Part shown: in pieces, positions 33,182 through 41,632 of the stretch
Position numbering within the stretch: position 1 is the first letter of the stretch
Layout of the letters: every line of letters begins with the position of its first letter
NCBI GenBank assembly: GCA_946222885.1
Contig: CAMIAK010000010.1
Span: 1 to 64,000 of the forward strand
Reading direction: 5' to 3'
DNA from: an uncultured Nesterenkonia sp.
Lineage (GTDB): Bacteria; Actinomycetota; Actinomycetes; Actinomycetales; Micrococcaceae
DNA length: 64,000 nucleotides
Translations under genes and position numbers: made by a program
Notes under the pieces: model-generated
The model's input: the letters and a program-made list of their open reading frames with translations, nothing else
The model's database searches: none
What the model was told of the DNA's origin: nothing

Positions 33182-33210
33182 GTCACGTTCGCGTAACACG
33201 GGGCTGTAAC
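33182..33210 (+). promoter_or_regulatory. GlnR-like box upstream of the formamidase-family gene
   Basis: GTCAC (33182-33186) and GTAAC (33193-33197) are exactly 11 bp apart, matching the GTnAC-n6-GaAAC layout of GlnR boxes with one departure. Another GTAAC lies at 33206-33210. The site is 10-38 bp before the start codon. Confidence 0.5.
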
Positions 33211-33219
33211 ACTGAGGCC

Positions 33220-34305
33220 ATGACCAGAATCCTTCAGCCCGGCGAACACGTGCCCGAGGGCGCCACCTACCTGCCCGCCACCGACGGGAACGTCCTCTGG
33301 GGACGGCTTCCCTGCGCAGCCGACGCCCCGGTGCTGCGGATCTCCCCGGGGGAGGAGGTGGTCATCGACACCATCTCCCATGAGGGCATCCTGGAGGACC
33401 AGGGCCGCGACCCGCTCGCCTACTTCGGGGGCCACGGCGTGGAGCAGGAACAGGTGCTCTCCGACGCCGTCGCCCTGGCCGCGAGCGACCACCCCCGCCG
33501 GCCCGGCCAGGACGGCCCGCATGTGAACACCGGGCCCATCTACGTGGAGGACGCCCGCCCCGGAGACTTCCTGAAGATCACCGTCGACCGGCTCGAGCGC
33601 CGGGTGCCCTACGGGGTCATCTCCAACCGGCACGGCAAAGGCGCGCTGCCCCAGGAGTTCCCGCGCGGGGAGGACAACGTCTCGGTCTTCGCGGCTGTGG
33701 AGGAGCATCAGGATGCGGCGAAGGGCGCCATCGCCCCCTTCGCCGGAGCCGAGCGCACGGTGAGCTTCGACCTGGCCCCGTTCTTCGGGACCATCGGGGT
33801 CGCCGTCGAGGGTCAGGAGCGCCCGCATTCGGTGCCGCCGGGCAAGCACGGGGGCAACATCGACATCAAGATGCTCACCGAGGGGGCCTCCCTCTACATC
33901 CCGGTCCAGGTGCCGGGGGCGCTGGCCTTCGCCGGCGACCCGCACTTCGCCCAGGGCGACGGCGAGGTGGCGCTGACCGCCATGGAGGCCAGCCTGCGCG
34001 GACACCTGAGCTTCGACGTCGTCGCCCGGGAGGATGCGCTGCGGCAGTTCGGCGACCAGCTCGGCCCCATCGCCGAGACCAGCGAGTACCTCATCCCCAC
34101 CGGTATGGACGAGGACCTGGACGTGGCCGTGCAGAACTGCGTGCGCAGCGCCATCGCCCTGCTGCAGGCCCGCTGGGGGCTCGACGCCGAGCACGCCTAC
34201 GCGTACCTCTCGGCCGCGACCGACTTCAACATCTCCCAGGTGGTGGACGTGGTCAAAGGCGTCCATGCCCGGGTGAGGATCGAAGACTTCAAGGGGGTCC
34301 GGTGA
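33220..34305 (+). CDS. Acetamidase/formamidase family protein (FmdA/AmdA)
   Basis: A 361-residue FmdA/AmdA-family amidohydrolase. Conserved parts are VVIDTISHEG, HVNTGPIYVEDARPGDFLKI, PPGKHGGNIDIKML and the C-terminal AYAYLSAATDFNISQVVD. The family releases ammonia from formamide or acetamide. Here it overlaps the AtzH-amidase gene by 4 bp (GTGA) in a purine-degradation cluster. A role on oxamate or another small amide from oxalurate is my inference. It is the first gene of the run to uraD and sits behind GlnR-like half-sites. Confidence 0.88.
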   Translation: MTRILQPGEHVPEGATYLPATDGNVLWGRLPCAADAPVLRISPGEEVVIDTISHEGILEDQGRDPLAYFGGHGVEQEQVLSDAVALAASDHPRRPGQDGPHVNTGPIYVEDARPGDFLKITVDRLERRVPYGVISNRHGKGALPQEFPRGEDNVSVFAAVEEHQDAAKGAIAPFAGAERTVSFDLAPFFGTIGVAVEGQERPHSVPPGKHGGNIDIKMLTEGASLYIPVQVPGALAFAGDPHFAQGDGEVALTAMEASLRGHLSFDVVAREDALRQFGDQLGPIAETSEYLIPTGMDEDLDVAVQNCVRSAIALLQARWGLDAEHAYAYLSAATDFNISQVVDVVKGVHARVRIEDFKGVR

Positions 34306-36131
34306 ACGCAGCAGCGGGAGACGCACAGGCAGGACAGGACCAGGCAGGACAGGATCAGGCTGCGGTGAGCGTCCCGGCCGGGTTCGATGCGGCCGGGGTG
34401 CCGCAGTATGGGCGGCCGGCGGCGCAGGGTGATCCCCTCCCGGAGGTGGAGGAGGCGTTCTGGACCTATGAGCGGGCGCTCATGGCCGACGACGTCGAGG
34501 CCATGGCCCGGCTCTTCGTGCCCGATGAGAAGACCCTGCGCGGCGACGCCGCCGGAGTGCTGGTCTCCCATGAGGCGATCACCGGCTTCCGCGGCGGCCG
34601 CGGGGGAGCGCCCAAGCGGCGGATCGTGGAGCTGCACCTGCGTGCCCTGGGCCCGGACCACGCCGCCACGGTGGCGATCACCGAGCGCCTCGACGCCGGC
34701 GGAGCAGGCACCGGCCGCGGCCAGCAGACTCAGGTCTGGACCCGCTCCGGAGACCCCGACGCCGGCCATCGCGGCTGGCAGTGCTCGGTGGCCCACGTGA
34801 TGGTCGGCCAGCCCGCCTTCGACCGCCGGGTCTGGCGGGTGCTCGGGGCCCCGCTGGTCCCGGCTCCCGCCGTGGCACGGGGCCAGGGCCCGCTCGCCGG
34901 GCACAGCGTGGCGGTGAAGGATCTCTTCGCCGTGGCCGGGCAGCGCATCGGGGCCGGCTCCCCGGCCTATCTGGAGCAGGCCGTGCCGCAGGAGACCAGC
35001 GCGCCCGCCGTCGAGCGTCTGGTGAAGGCCGGTGCTGAGATCACCGGGCTCGCTGCCACCGATGAGTTCGCCTACAGCCTGGCCGGCACCAACACCCACT
35101 ACGGCACTCCGCCGAACCCGCGCGCCCCGCACCGGATCAGCGGCGGCTCCAGCTCCGGCTCCGCCTCCGCGGTCTCCCTGGGGCACAGCAGCATCGGGCT
35201 GGGCACCGACACCGGCGGCTCGGTCCGGGTGCCCTCCTCCTACCAGGGGCTCTGGGGGATCCGGACCACCCACGGCCTCATCCCGCGGGACGGGGTGCTG
35301 CCGCTGGCCGACAGCTTCGACACCATCGGATGGATGACCCGGGACCCGGAGACGCTCGCCGCCGCGGCTGAGGCGCTCATCCCGGATCCGGAGGCCGCGC
35401 GCCCGGGCGCTTCGGCCCCCTCTGCCCTGGGCGGGATGGCCAGCACCAGCCCCACGGTGATCGTTCCCAAGGGCCCGGTGGCCTGGTCCGCGGATCGGCG
35501 GCTGGGCGAGCTGAAGACCATCCCGCAGCTGACGGCGCTGGCCGAGGAGGACGTCGCCGCCGCGGTCCGCTCCGCCACGGCCGGGGCCACCCCGCTGGAG
35601 ACTGCCCTCGGGGAAGAGACCCTGGGCCGGTGGGTGCAGGCCTTCACCACCATCCAGGGGCGCGAGGCCTGGACCAACCACGGGGAGTGGGTGAGCCAGC
35701 ACTGGGAGACCCTGGCGCCCGACGTCGCCGCCCGCTTCCGCCGGGCGCAGAGCTTCAGCGCCGATGACGAGGTCCACGCCCGTGAGCTGACCTCCGCGGT
35801 CCGGGAGAAGGTCCGCGGCTGGGTCGGTGAGGGTGTGCTGGCGCTGCCCTCGACCTCCTCGGCGGCGCCGCTCATCCGGGAGGCCGTGGCCGGCAGCGAC
35901 CACCTGGAGGTCCAGCGGCAGCGCACCCTCAGGCTCACCTGTGTGGCGGGCCTGGCCGGACTGCCGGTGGTCAACGTCCCGATGCGCACCGCTGGGCAGG
36001 GCGGACGTCCCGGTCTTCCTGCCGGGCTCAGCCTGATCGGCCCCTCAGGCAGCGACAAGGCGCTGATCCGGTATGCGGCCGAGCTGGCGGACTCGCTGAC
36101 AGGGGCAGCGGTGACAGGGGTGCAGCGGTGA
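34302..36131 (+). CDS. AtzH(HpxZ)-amidase(HpxY) fusion protein
   Basis: A 609-residue two-domain protein. Residues ~45-175 are an AtzH/HpxZ-like (DUF3225) domain: EVEEAFWTYERALMADDVEA and LFVPDEKTLRGDAAG. Residues ~185-605 are an amidase-signature enzyme with lysine in VAVKDLF, the Gly/Ser loop SGGSSSGSASAVS and the nucleophile serine in GTDTGGSVR. In Klebsiella hpxY and hpxZ are separate genes of the urate pathway beside hpxW (oxamate amidohydrolase). The first ~40 residues are a linker with two AGQDQ repeats. The GTG start overlaps the formamidase stop, and the 3' end overlaps uraD. Confidence 0.88.
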   Translation: MNAAAGDAQAGQDQAGQDQAAVSVPAGFDAAGVPQYGRPAAQGDPLPEVEEAFWTYERALMADDVEAMARLFVPDEKTLRGDAAGVLVSHEAITGFRGGRGGAPKRRIVELHLRALGPDHAATVAITERLDAGGAGTGRGQQTQVWTRSGDPDAGHRGWQCSVAHVMVGQPAFDRRVWRVLGAPLVPAPAVARGQGPLAGHSVAVKDLFAVAGQRIGAGSPAYLEQAVPQETSAPAVERLVKAGAEITGLAATDEFAYSLAGTNTHYGTPPNPRAPHRISGGSSSGSASAVSLGHSSIGLGTDTGGSVRVPSSYQGLWGIRTTHGLIPRDGVLPLADSFDTIGWMTRDPETLAAAAEALIPDPEAARPGASAPSALGGMASTSPTVIVPKGPVAWSADRRLGELKTIPQLTALAEEDVAAAVRSATAGATPLETALGEETLGRWVQAFTTIQGREAWTNHGEWVSQHWETLAPDVAARFRRAQSFSADDEVHARELTSAVREKVRGWVGEGVLALPSTSSAAPLIREAVAGSDHLEVQRQRTLRLTCVAGLAGLPVVNVPMRTAGQGGRPGLPAGLSLIGPSGSDKALIRYAAELADSLTGAAVTGVQR

Positions 36132-36622
36132 AGCTCAGAGAGTTCAACGAGGCCGACGTCGGGACCGCCGGAGAGCTGCTGCACACCTGCGCGCCCATCG
36201 CCTCCTGGCGGGCTGCGATCCTGGCCCGGCGGCCCTACGCCTCCCAGGAGGAGCTGCTGGCGACCGCCGGGGAGCTTGCCGCCGGCTGGACGGACCAGGA
36301 GGTGGACGGCGCTCTGGCGCACCACCCGCGCATCGGGGAGAAGGTCCAGGGCGGCAGCGCCGAGGCGGCGGCCTCCCGCAAGGAGCAGGGAAGCCTCTCC
36401 GAGGACGAGCAGGCCCGGGAGGCCTGGATCCAGGCGAACTGCGCCTACGAGGAGAAGTTCGACCGCATCTTCCTCATCCGCGCGGCAGGCCGCACCCCGG
36501 AGGAGATGATGGACCAGCTGCGCCAGCGGCTGGAGAACTCCCCGGAGGAGGAGGCCGGAATCCGCCGCGGCCAGCTGGCCGAGATCGCTCTGCTGCGCCT
36601 GCGCGAGGCCGTCCGGGCCTGA
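36128..36622 (+). CDS. uraD: 2-oxo-4-hydroxy-4-carboxy-5-ureidoimidazoline decarboxylase
   Basis: A 164-residue OHCU decarboxylase. It makes S-allantoin from the HIU hydrolase product. The catalytic histidine lies in HHPRIGEK (His65-His66 region). SRKEQGS and FLIRAAGRTPEEM are the other conserved stretches. The GTG start overlaps the upstream amidase gene by 4 bp. The HIU hydrolase and uricase genes are 3.6 kb downstream on the same strand. Confidence 0.93.
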   Translation: MKLREFNEADVGTAGELLHTCAPIASWRAAILARRPYASQEELLATAGELAAGWTDQEVDGALAHHPRIGEKVQGGSAEAAASRKEQGSLSEDEQAREAWIQANCAYEEKFDRIFLIRAAGRTPEEMMDQLRQRLENSPEEEAGIRRGQLAEIALLRLREAVRA

Positions 36623-36660
36623 CCGATCAGGCTGCCCTCGGCCTTCGCGCCTGCAGACCT

Positions 36661-36720
36661 TCCCCCAGTTGTTGCCAGATCCCCCAGAAAATTCTGGGGG
36701 ACATGTGAACAACTGGGGGA
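36661..36720 (+). terminator. Nested palindrome after uraD (terminator or operator)
   Basis: Outer arms TCCCCCAGTTGTT (36661-36673) and its reverse complement (36708-36720) enclose inner arms TCCCCCAGAA (36680-36689) and TTCTGGGGGA (36692-36701). Both palindromes share one axis at 36690.5. As RNA the inner hairpin could end the uraD transcript. As DNA the four CCCCCAG half-sites could bind a regulator. Confidence 0.5.
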
Positions 36721-36747
36721 CACCCGACCCCACGCAGCCCCTCCCGA

Positions 36748-36787
36748 GTTTCAGCCGTCTGTTTCATCCCTGAAACATTTGTTTCAG
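36748..36787 (+). promoter_or_regulatory. RpiR-type operator in the pucG promoter
   Basis: TGAAAC-ATTT-GTTTCA (36771-36786) is a perfect palindrome. GTTTC half-sites recur at 36748-36752 and 36761-36765. The site ends 14 bp before the pucG start codon. The same GAAAC-N4-GTTTC layout appears in two other promoters of the cluster. Confidence 0.6.
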
Positions 36788-36800
36788 TAGACTGGTCAGC

Positions 36801-38060
36801 ATGAGTACCCCCGCGCCGACGACGGCCTCTCCGGTTCCGGACCAGATCGATCCTCCTCAGCGGCTGCTGATGGGCCCCGGACCGGTCAACGCGGATCCGC
36901 GGGTCCACCGCGCCATGTCCGCCCAGCTGGTCGGCCAGTACGACCCCTCCATGACCGGGTACATGAACGAGGTCATGGAGCTCTACCGCGGAGTCTTCAA
37001 GACCAGGAACGAAGCCACGCTGCTCGTCGACGGCACCTCCCGCGCCGGCATCGAGGCGGCCCTGGTCTCCCTCGTCGAACCCGGGCAGAAGGTGCTGGTG
37101 CCGGTCTTCGGCCGCTTCGGCTACCTGCTCAAGGAGATCGCCCTGCGCATCGGTGCGGAGGTCGCCGTCCGGGAGAAGGAGTGGGGGCAGGTCTTCACCG
37201 CCGAGGAGATCGAACAGGCCGTCATCGAGGAGAAGCCCACCCTGCTGGCGCTGGTCCAGGGCGACACCTCGACCACCATGAACCAGCCGCTGGAGGGCAT
37301 CGGAGAGATCTGCGCCAAGCACGGTGTGCTCTTCTACACCGACGCCACCGCCTCCCTGGGCGGCAACGAGTTCCTCGCCGATGAGTGGGGCCTCGACGCC
37401 GCCACCGCCGGCCTGCAGAAATGCCTGGGCGGGCCTTCCGGCTCCAGCCCCATCACGCTCAGCGACCGTGCCGTGGAAGTCATCCGCTCCCGGCGTCATG
37501 TGGAGGAGGGCATCGCCGACGGCACGGCTGGGCAGGGCACCCGGATCTCCTCCAACTATTTCGACCTCGCCATGATCCTCGACTATTGGGGCCCGCAGCG
37601 GCTGAACCATCACACCGAGGCCACCACTATGCTCTACGGCGCCCGCGAATGCGCCCGCCTGCTGCTGCAGGAGGGGATGGACGCCGCCGTCGCCCGCCAC
37701 CGCCTGCACGGAGAGGCCATGCTCGCCGGGGTCCAGGGACTGGGGCTGCGGGTCTTCGGCGACGTCGCCCACAAGATGAACAATGTGGTCGCCGTCGAGA
37801 TCCCCGAGGGCGTGGACGGCGACGCCGCCCGCGGTGCCATGCTCAGCGACTACGGCATCGAGATCGGCACCAGCTTCGGCCCGCTGCACGGCAAGGTCTG
37901 GCGCATCGGCACGATGGGCTACAACGCCCGCAAGGACGCGGTGCTGCTGACCCTGGCCGCCCTGGAGCAGGTGCTCCGGGCCGCGGGCGCGGACATCACC
38001 GCAGGTGGGGGCGCCGGTGCGGCCCAGGAGATCTACCAGCAGGAGGTGGAGACGGCGTGA
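36801..38060 (+). CDS. pucG: (S)-ureidoglycine-glyoxylate aminotransferase (PucG type)
   Basis: A 419-residue class V aminotransferase. The PLP lysine is Lys207 in GLQKCLGGPSGSSP, the same motif as in PucG. MGPGPVNADPRVHRAMSAQL opens the fold. The enzyme transfers the amino group of ureidoglycine to glyoxylate and yields oxalurate and glycine. Its stop overlaps the GTG of the allantoate amidohydrolase gene, whose product is its substrate. Alanine- or serine-glyoxylate aminotransferase is the alternative, but context strongly favours PucG. Confidence 0.9.
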   Translation: MSTPAPTTASPVPDQIDPPQRLLMGPGPVNADPRVHRAMSAQLVGQYDPSMTGYMNEVMELYRGVFKTRNEATLLVDGTSRAGIEAALVSLVEPGQKVLVPVFGRFGYLLKEIALRIGAEVAVREKEWGQVFTAEEIEQAVIEEKPTLLALVQGDTSTTMNQPLEGIGEICAKHGVLFYTDATASLGGNEFLADEWGLDAATAGLQKCLGGPSGSSPITLSDRAVEVIRSRRHVEEGIADGTAGQGTRISSNYFDLAMILDYWGPQRLNHHTEATTMLYGARECARLLLQEGMDAAVARHRLHGEAMLAGVQGLGLRVFGDVAHKMNNVVAVEIPEGVDGDAARGAMLSDYGIEIGTSFGPLHGKVWRIGTMGYNARKDAVLLTLAALEQVLRAAGADITAGGGAGAAQEIYQQEVETA

Positions 38061-39340
38061 GCTACCAGCCCTCCGAGGAGACCATGGCCGCGGCCCGGCG
38101 GATCATGGACCGCTGCGACCAGCTCGCCGGGATCTCCGCCATGAAGGACGACGCCGGCGAGGTCACCGGCATCCTGCGCGCCTACCTGACCCCTGAGCAC
38201 GCCGAGCACAATGCGCTCGCCGCCGCCTGGATGACCGAGGTGGGCCTGCGCACCTGGCAGGACGCCGCCGGCAACCAGTGCGGCCGCCTGGAAGGTGCCC
38301 AGGAGGGGCTGCCCGCCCTGATGCTGGCCTCCCACCTGGACACCGTCCCCGACGCCGGCCGCTATGACGGCATCCTGGGCGTGCTGCTGGCCCTCGAGGT
38401 CGCCCGCCGGGTCAAGCAGGACCAGGCCGCCGGGAAGGACCTTCCCTTCGCCCTGGAGGTCGCCGCCTACGCGGATGAGGAGGGGACCCGCTTCGGCACC
38501 ACGCTGCTGGGCTCCTGGGCCATGGCCGGGAAGTGGCAGCAGAGCTGGTGGGACCAGCCCGACGCCGAGGGCATCACCCTGCGCGAGGCTTTCCGCAGCT
38601 TCGGGCTGGACCCGGAGCGGATCGGGGAGGCGGCCCGGAGGCCCGAGGAGCTGGTCGGCTACCTGGAGGCCCATATCGAACAGGGGCCCTATCTGGAGGC
38701 CGGCGGCCGCCCGCTCGGGGTGGTCACCAGCATCGCCGGGGCGCGGCGCTTCATGATCTCCGTGGTGGGGGAGGCCCGCCATGCCGGCGGCACCCCGTAT
38801 GAGCGGCGTAAGGATGCGCTGATCGGTGCCTCCCAGGCGGTGCTGGACATCGAGCGCATCGCCCGGGAGCAGGGCGCGATCGCCACCGTGGGGCAGCTGG
38901 AGGCCCATCCGGGGGCGGTCAACGTGGTCCCCGGCCGCGCCGACTTCTCCCTGGACCTGCGCGCTGAGCAGGACGCCGTCCGCGACCGTGCCTGGGAGAG
39001 CATCCGGACCGCCGTCGGGGAGTTCTGCTCCTCCCGCGGCCTGCAGGTGGAGATCGAGGAGATCCACAGCGCCCCCACCGTGTACTGCGATGACACGCTG
39101 CGTGAGGCCGTGGTGGCCGGCGTCGGGACCACCGGCGACGTCGACCCGGTGCACCTCTACTCGCGGGCCGGGCATGATGCGATGGCGATGGCAGCGGTCA
39201 CCCCCTTCGCGATGCTGTTCACCCGGTGCGAGGACGGGATCAGCCATCACCCCGCGGAGAACGTGAGGGTGGAGGACGTGGCCCATGCGCTGGACGCCTT
39301 CGAGGCCGCTGTCTGGAAGGTGGCGGAGCAGCATGGCTGA
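38057..39340 (+). CDS. allC: Allantoate amidohydrolase
   Basis: A 427-residue M20/AllC-family metalloenzyme. Metal ligands are visible in ASHLDTVPDAGRYDG, ADEEGTRFGT, EAHIEQGP and SRAGHDAMAMA, with HHPAEN near the C terminus. RRFMISVVGEARHAGGTPYE is the dimerisation-domain segment. It releases ureidoglycine, CO2 and ammonia from allantoate. The GTG 38057 overlaps the pucG stop. N-carbamoyl-amino acid hydrolase is the related alternative; the neighbours decide for allantoate. Confidence 0.9.
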   Translation: MSYQPSEETMAAARRIMDRCDQLAGISAMKDDAGEVTGILRAYLTPEHAEHNALAAAWMTEVGLRTWQDAAGNQCGRLEGAQEGLPALMLASHLDTVPDAGRYDGILGVLLALEVARRVKQDQAAGKDLPFALEVAAYADEEGTRFGTTLLGSWAMAGKWQQSWWDQPDAEGITLREAFRSFGLDPERIGEAARRPEELVGYLEAHIEQGPYLEAGGRPLGVVTSIAGARRFMISVVGEARHAGGTPYERRKDALIGASQAVLDIERIAREQGAIATVGQLEAHPGAVNVVPGRADFSLDLRAEQDAVRDRAWESIRTAVGEFCSSRGLQVEIEEIHSAPTVYCDDTLREAVVAGVGTTGDVDPVHLYSRAGHDAMAMAAVTPFAMLFTRCEDGISHHPAENVRVEDVAHALDAFEAAVWKVAEQHG

Positions 39341-40196
39341 GGACGCGCCCCGTCAGAGCCGGATCGACGCCCGGATCGACGCCGTCTATGGCAGCCTGCC
39401 CCCGCAGGAGCGCCGGGTGGCGGACTTCCTGCTGGAGCACCTGGGTGACCTGGCGATCTTCTCCGCTGCGGACATCTCTCGGGAGACCGGCGTCTCCAAG
39501 GCCACCGTCTCCCGGCTGTTCCGGAAGCTGGGCTTCGAGGACTTCAAAGAGGTCAGGGACCACGCCCGGGCGCTGCGCCACCGCGGAGTTCCCACCGCCT
39601 CCCCGGTGCTCTCCGGGGACAATGACGCCAGCCCCGGCATCGCCCGCCATGAGGCCAGGGAGCAGGAGAACATCTCCCGGATGGTGGCCCTGCTCGCCGA
39701 GGGCCGGCTCACCGAGGCGGTCCGGATGATCGCCGCGGCGGAGCGGGTGGTGATCGTGGGGCTGCGCAACAGCTACCCGGTGGCCCTGCACCTGCACCAG
39801 CAGCTGATCCAGACCCGCGGCCAGGTCCGCGTGGCCCCTCAGCCTGGTCAGACCCTGGGGGAGGAGATCGCCGGGCTGGGGGAGCAGGACCTGGTCATCG
39901 CCATCGGGTTCCGCCGCCGCCCGGCCGTCTTCGGGCGGCTGATCAGCACCCTGGAGGCCTCTGCGGCACAGGTGCTCTGCATCGGTGACGGAACCTCGCG
40001 GCACTACGCCGCCCAGACCGACTGCTGGCTGGAGTGCCCCATCGACTCGGAAGGCGCCTTCGACTCCTACGCCACCGCGATGTCTCTGGTGGGGGTGCTG
40101 GCCAACAGCGTGCTCAACGAGCAGATCTCCGCCGGGCGGAGGCGGATCTCCGCCATCGCCGCGGCCTACGACGACCTGGACGAACTGGAACTCTAG
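39333..40196 (+). CDS. RpiR/MurR-family transcriptional regulator
   Basis: A 287-residue regulator. The N-terminal helix-turn-helix is FSAADISRETGVSKATVSRL, and a C-terminal SIS sugar-isomerase-like domain (residues ~125-260) contains RVVIVGLRNSYPVA. The ATG overlaps the allC stop by 8 bp. Ligands for this family are usually phosphosugars, but purine-cluster members may sense a pathway intermediate. It most likely controls this cluster through the GAAAC-N4-GTTTC palindromes at 36772, 41531 and 59611; that link is inferred. Confidence 0.9.
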   Translation: MAEDAPRQSRIDARIDAVYGSLPPQERRVADFLLEHLGDLAIFSAADISRETGVSKATVSRLFRKLGFEDFKEVRDHARALRHRGVPTASPVLSGDNDASPGIARHEAREQENISRMVALLAEGRLTEAVRMIAAAERVVIVGLRNSYPVALHLHQQLIQTRGQVRVAPQPGQTLGEEIAGLGEQDLVIAIGFRRRPAVFGRLISTLEASAAQVLCIGDGTSRHYAAQTDCWLECPIDSEGAFDSYATAMSLVGVLANSVLNEQISAGRRRISAIAAAYDDLDELEL

Positions 40197-40214
40197 AGCA
40201 GAGGAGCAGGATCG

Positions 40215-40574
40215 ATGAGCTTCATCACCACCCATGTGCTCAACAACGCGACCGGGCTGCCGGCGGAAGGGATCGCCGTGGAGCTGCGCAGCATCGGGGC
40301 CGAGGGCGACGCCGGCCCCGGCGGCGCTGAAGGCACTGTCATCGCCACGGGCACCACCGACCAGGACGGGCGCATCGGCGACCTCGGACCGGAGGCGCTG
40401 GACTCCGGCGCCTACCGTCTGCGCTTCGCCGTCGGGGAGTACTTCGCCTCCCGCGGGGAGGAGACCTTCTTCCCGGAGGTCACCATCGCCTTCGCCGTGG
40501 ACGCGGCCGCCGGGCATTACCACGTCCCGCTGCTGCTGAGCCCCTTCGCCTATTCCACCTACCGCGGCAGCTGA
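40215..40574 (+). CDS. uraH: 5-hydroxyisourate hydrolase
   Basis: A 119-residue transthyretin-like protein. The N-terminal ITTHVLNNATGLPAEGIAVE, the central FPEVTIAF and the C-terminal signature YSTYRGS mark HIU hydrolase; residues His7 and Arg-rich loops form the active site. It opens the ring of 5-hydroxyisourate made by uricase. It starts 18 bp after the regulator gene and lies 31 bp before uricase. Confidence 0.95.
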   Translation: MSFITTHVLNNATGLPAEGIAVELRSIGAEGDAGPGGAEGTVIATGTTDQDGRIGDLGPEALDSGAYRLRFAVGEYFASRGEETFFPEVTIAFAVDAAAGHYHVPLLLSPFAYSTYRGS

Positions 40575-40605
40575 GCCGGCGGATCCGACCGAGAGGAAAG
40601 AGACC

Positions 40606-41529
40606 ATGAGCAACCCTGACATCGTCCTGGGCCCCAACCAGTACGGCAAGGCGGAGGTGCGGGTGGTCCGCGTCGACCGCGAGACCGAGGTCCACACCCT
40701 GCAGGACCTCAACGTCACCTCCATGCTGCGCGGCGACTTCGCCGGGACCTTCCTGACCGGAGACAACTCCGGGGTCCTGACCACCGACGCCCAGAAGAAC
40801 ACCGTCTACGCCTTCGCCAAGGAGAAGGGCGTCTCCAGCCCGGAGGAGTTCCTGATGGAGCTCGGACGCCACTTCATCGGCAGTCAGCCGCAGGTCACCG
40901 GGGGACGCTGGGAGGCCGAGTCCTTCACCTGGGAACGGATCCAGGTACAGGCCCCCGGCGGCGGCACCACCGGGCACGGCCACTCCTTCGTGCGGAACAA
41001 GGACGACGTCCGCACCGCCGCGGTGACCATCGAGGACGGCGTCGAATATGTCCTGGGCGGGTTCAAGGACCTGACCGTGCTGAAGTCCACCGGCAGCGAG
41101 TTCCACGGCTATCCCAAGGACCCCTACACCACGCTGCCCGAGGTCACCGACCGGATCATGGCCACCGACATCACCTCCCGCTGGCTCTTCCGCGCCGACG
41201 CCGGGGACGTGGACTACGACGCCGTCTACCACCGCGTGAAGCAGATCGTGATGGAGCAGTTCGCCCTGGTCCACTCCTACTCCCTGCAGCAGACCCTCTA
41301 TGCCGCCGGGGAGGCGGTGCTGGAGGAGATCGGGGAGGTCGAGGACATCCGGTTCGTCATGCCGAACAACCACCACTACCTGGTGGACCTGGAGCGGTTC
41401 GGGCTGGAGAACCACAACGAGGTCTTCGAGGCCGGGGTGCTGCCCTATGGCCTGATGAACGCCTCGGTCACCCGTGCCGGCGCCGAGCCCAAGCCCAAGG
41501 CCTGGGAGTGGATCGCCGGATTCTGCTGA
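40606..41529 (+). CDS. pucL: Urate oxidase (uricase)
   Basis: A 307-residue cofactor-free uricase. YGKAEVRVVRVDRETEVHTL at the N terminus, TDNSGVLTTDAQKNTVYAF-type motif (TGDNSGVLTTDAQKN) and VLKSTGSEFHGYPKDPYTTL are family signatures. MPNNHHYLVDLERFGLEN carries the conserved tail segment. It oxidises urate to 5-hydroxyisourate with O2. GAGAGGAAAGAG lies upstream of ATG 40606. Confidence 0.97.
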   Translation: MSNPDIVLGPNQYGKAEVRVVRVDRETEVHTLQDLNVTSMLRGDFAGTFLTGDNSGVLTTDAQKNTVYAFAKEKGVSSPEEFLMELGRHFIGSQPQVTGGRWEAESFTWERIQVQAPGGGTTGHGHSFVRNKDDVRTAAVTIEDGVEYVLGGFKDLTVLKSTGSEFHGYPKDPYTTLPEVTDRIMATDITSRWLFRADAGDVDYDAVYHRVKQIVMEQFALVHSYSLQQTLYAAGEAVLEEIGEVEDIRFVMPNNHHYLVDLERFGLENHNEVFEAGVLPYGLMNASVTRAGAEPKPKAWEWIAGFC

Positions 41530-41530
41530 G

Positions 41531-41610
41531 GAAACGAGCGTTTCGTGCCTCGGAAGCTAAGGGAACAGAGGTTTCTCATAGAGGTAATGGCGGGGTAACA
41601 CGGATCTAAC
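41531..41610 (+). promoter_or_regulatory. RpiR-type palindrome and GlnR-like box upstream of the NCS2 permease
   Basis: GAAAC-GAGC-GTTTC occupies 41531-41544. Three half-sites, GTAAT (41584-41588), GTAAC (41595-41599) and CTAAC (41606-41610), follow with an exact 11-bp period, the phase of GlnR boxes. The last half-site is 22 bp before the permease ATG. Confidence 0.65.
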
Positions 41611-41632
41611 ACACCGCCCATAGCGTGAGGCT

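Noticed and set aside
34326..34360. A 15-bp tandem repeat in the amidase fusion start
   Set aside because: Only two copies, in frame, coding AGQDQ twice in a linker; noted in the gene entry and not called as a separate repeat.
34197..36733. Long minus-strand frames opposite the amidase and uraD genes
   Set aside because: They overlap well-supported plus-strand genes with catalytic motifs and 4-bp couplings.
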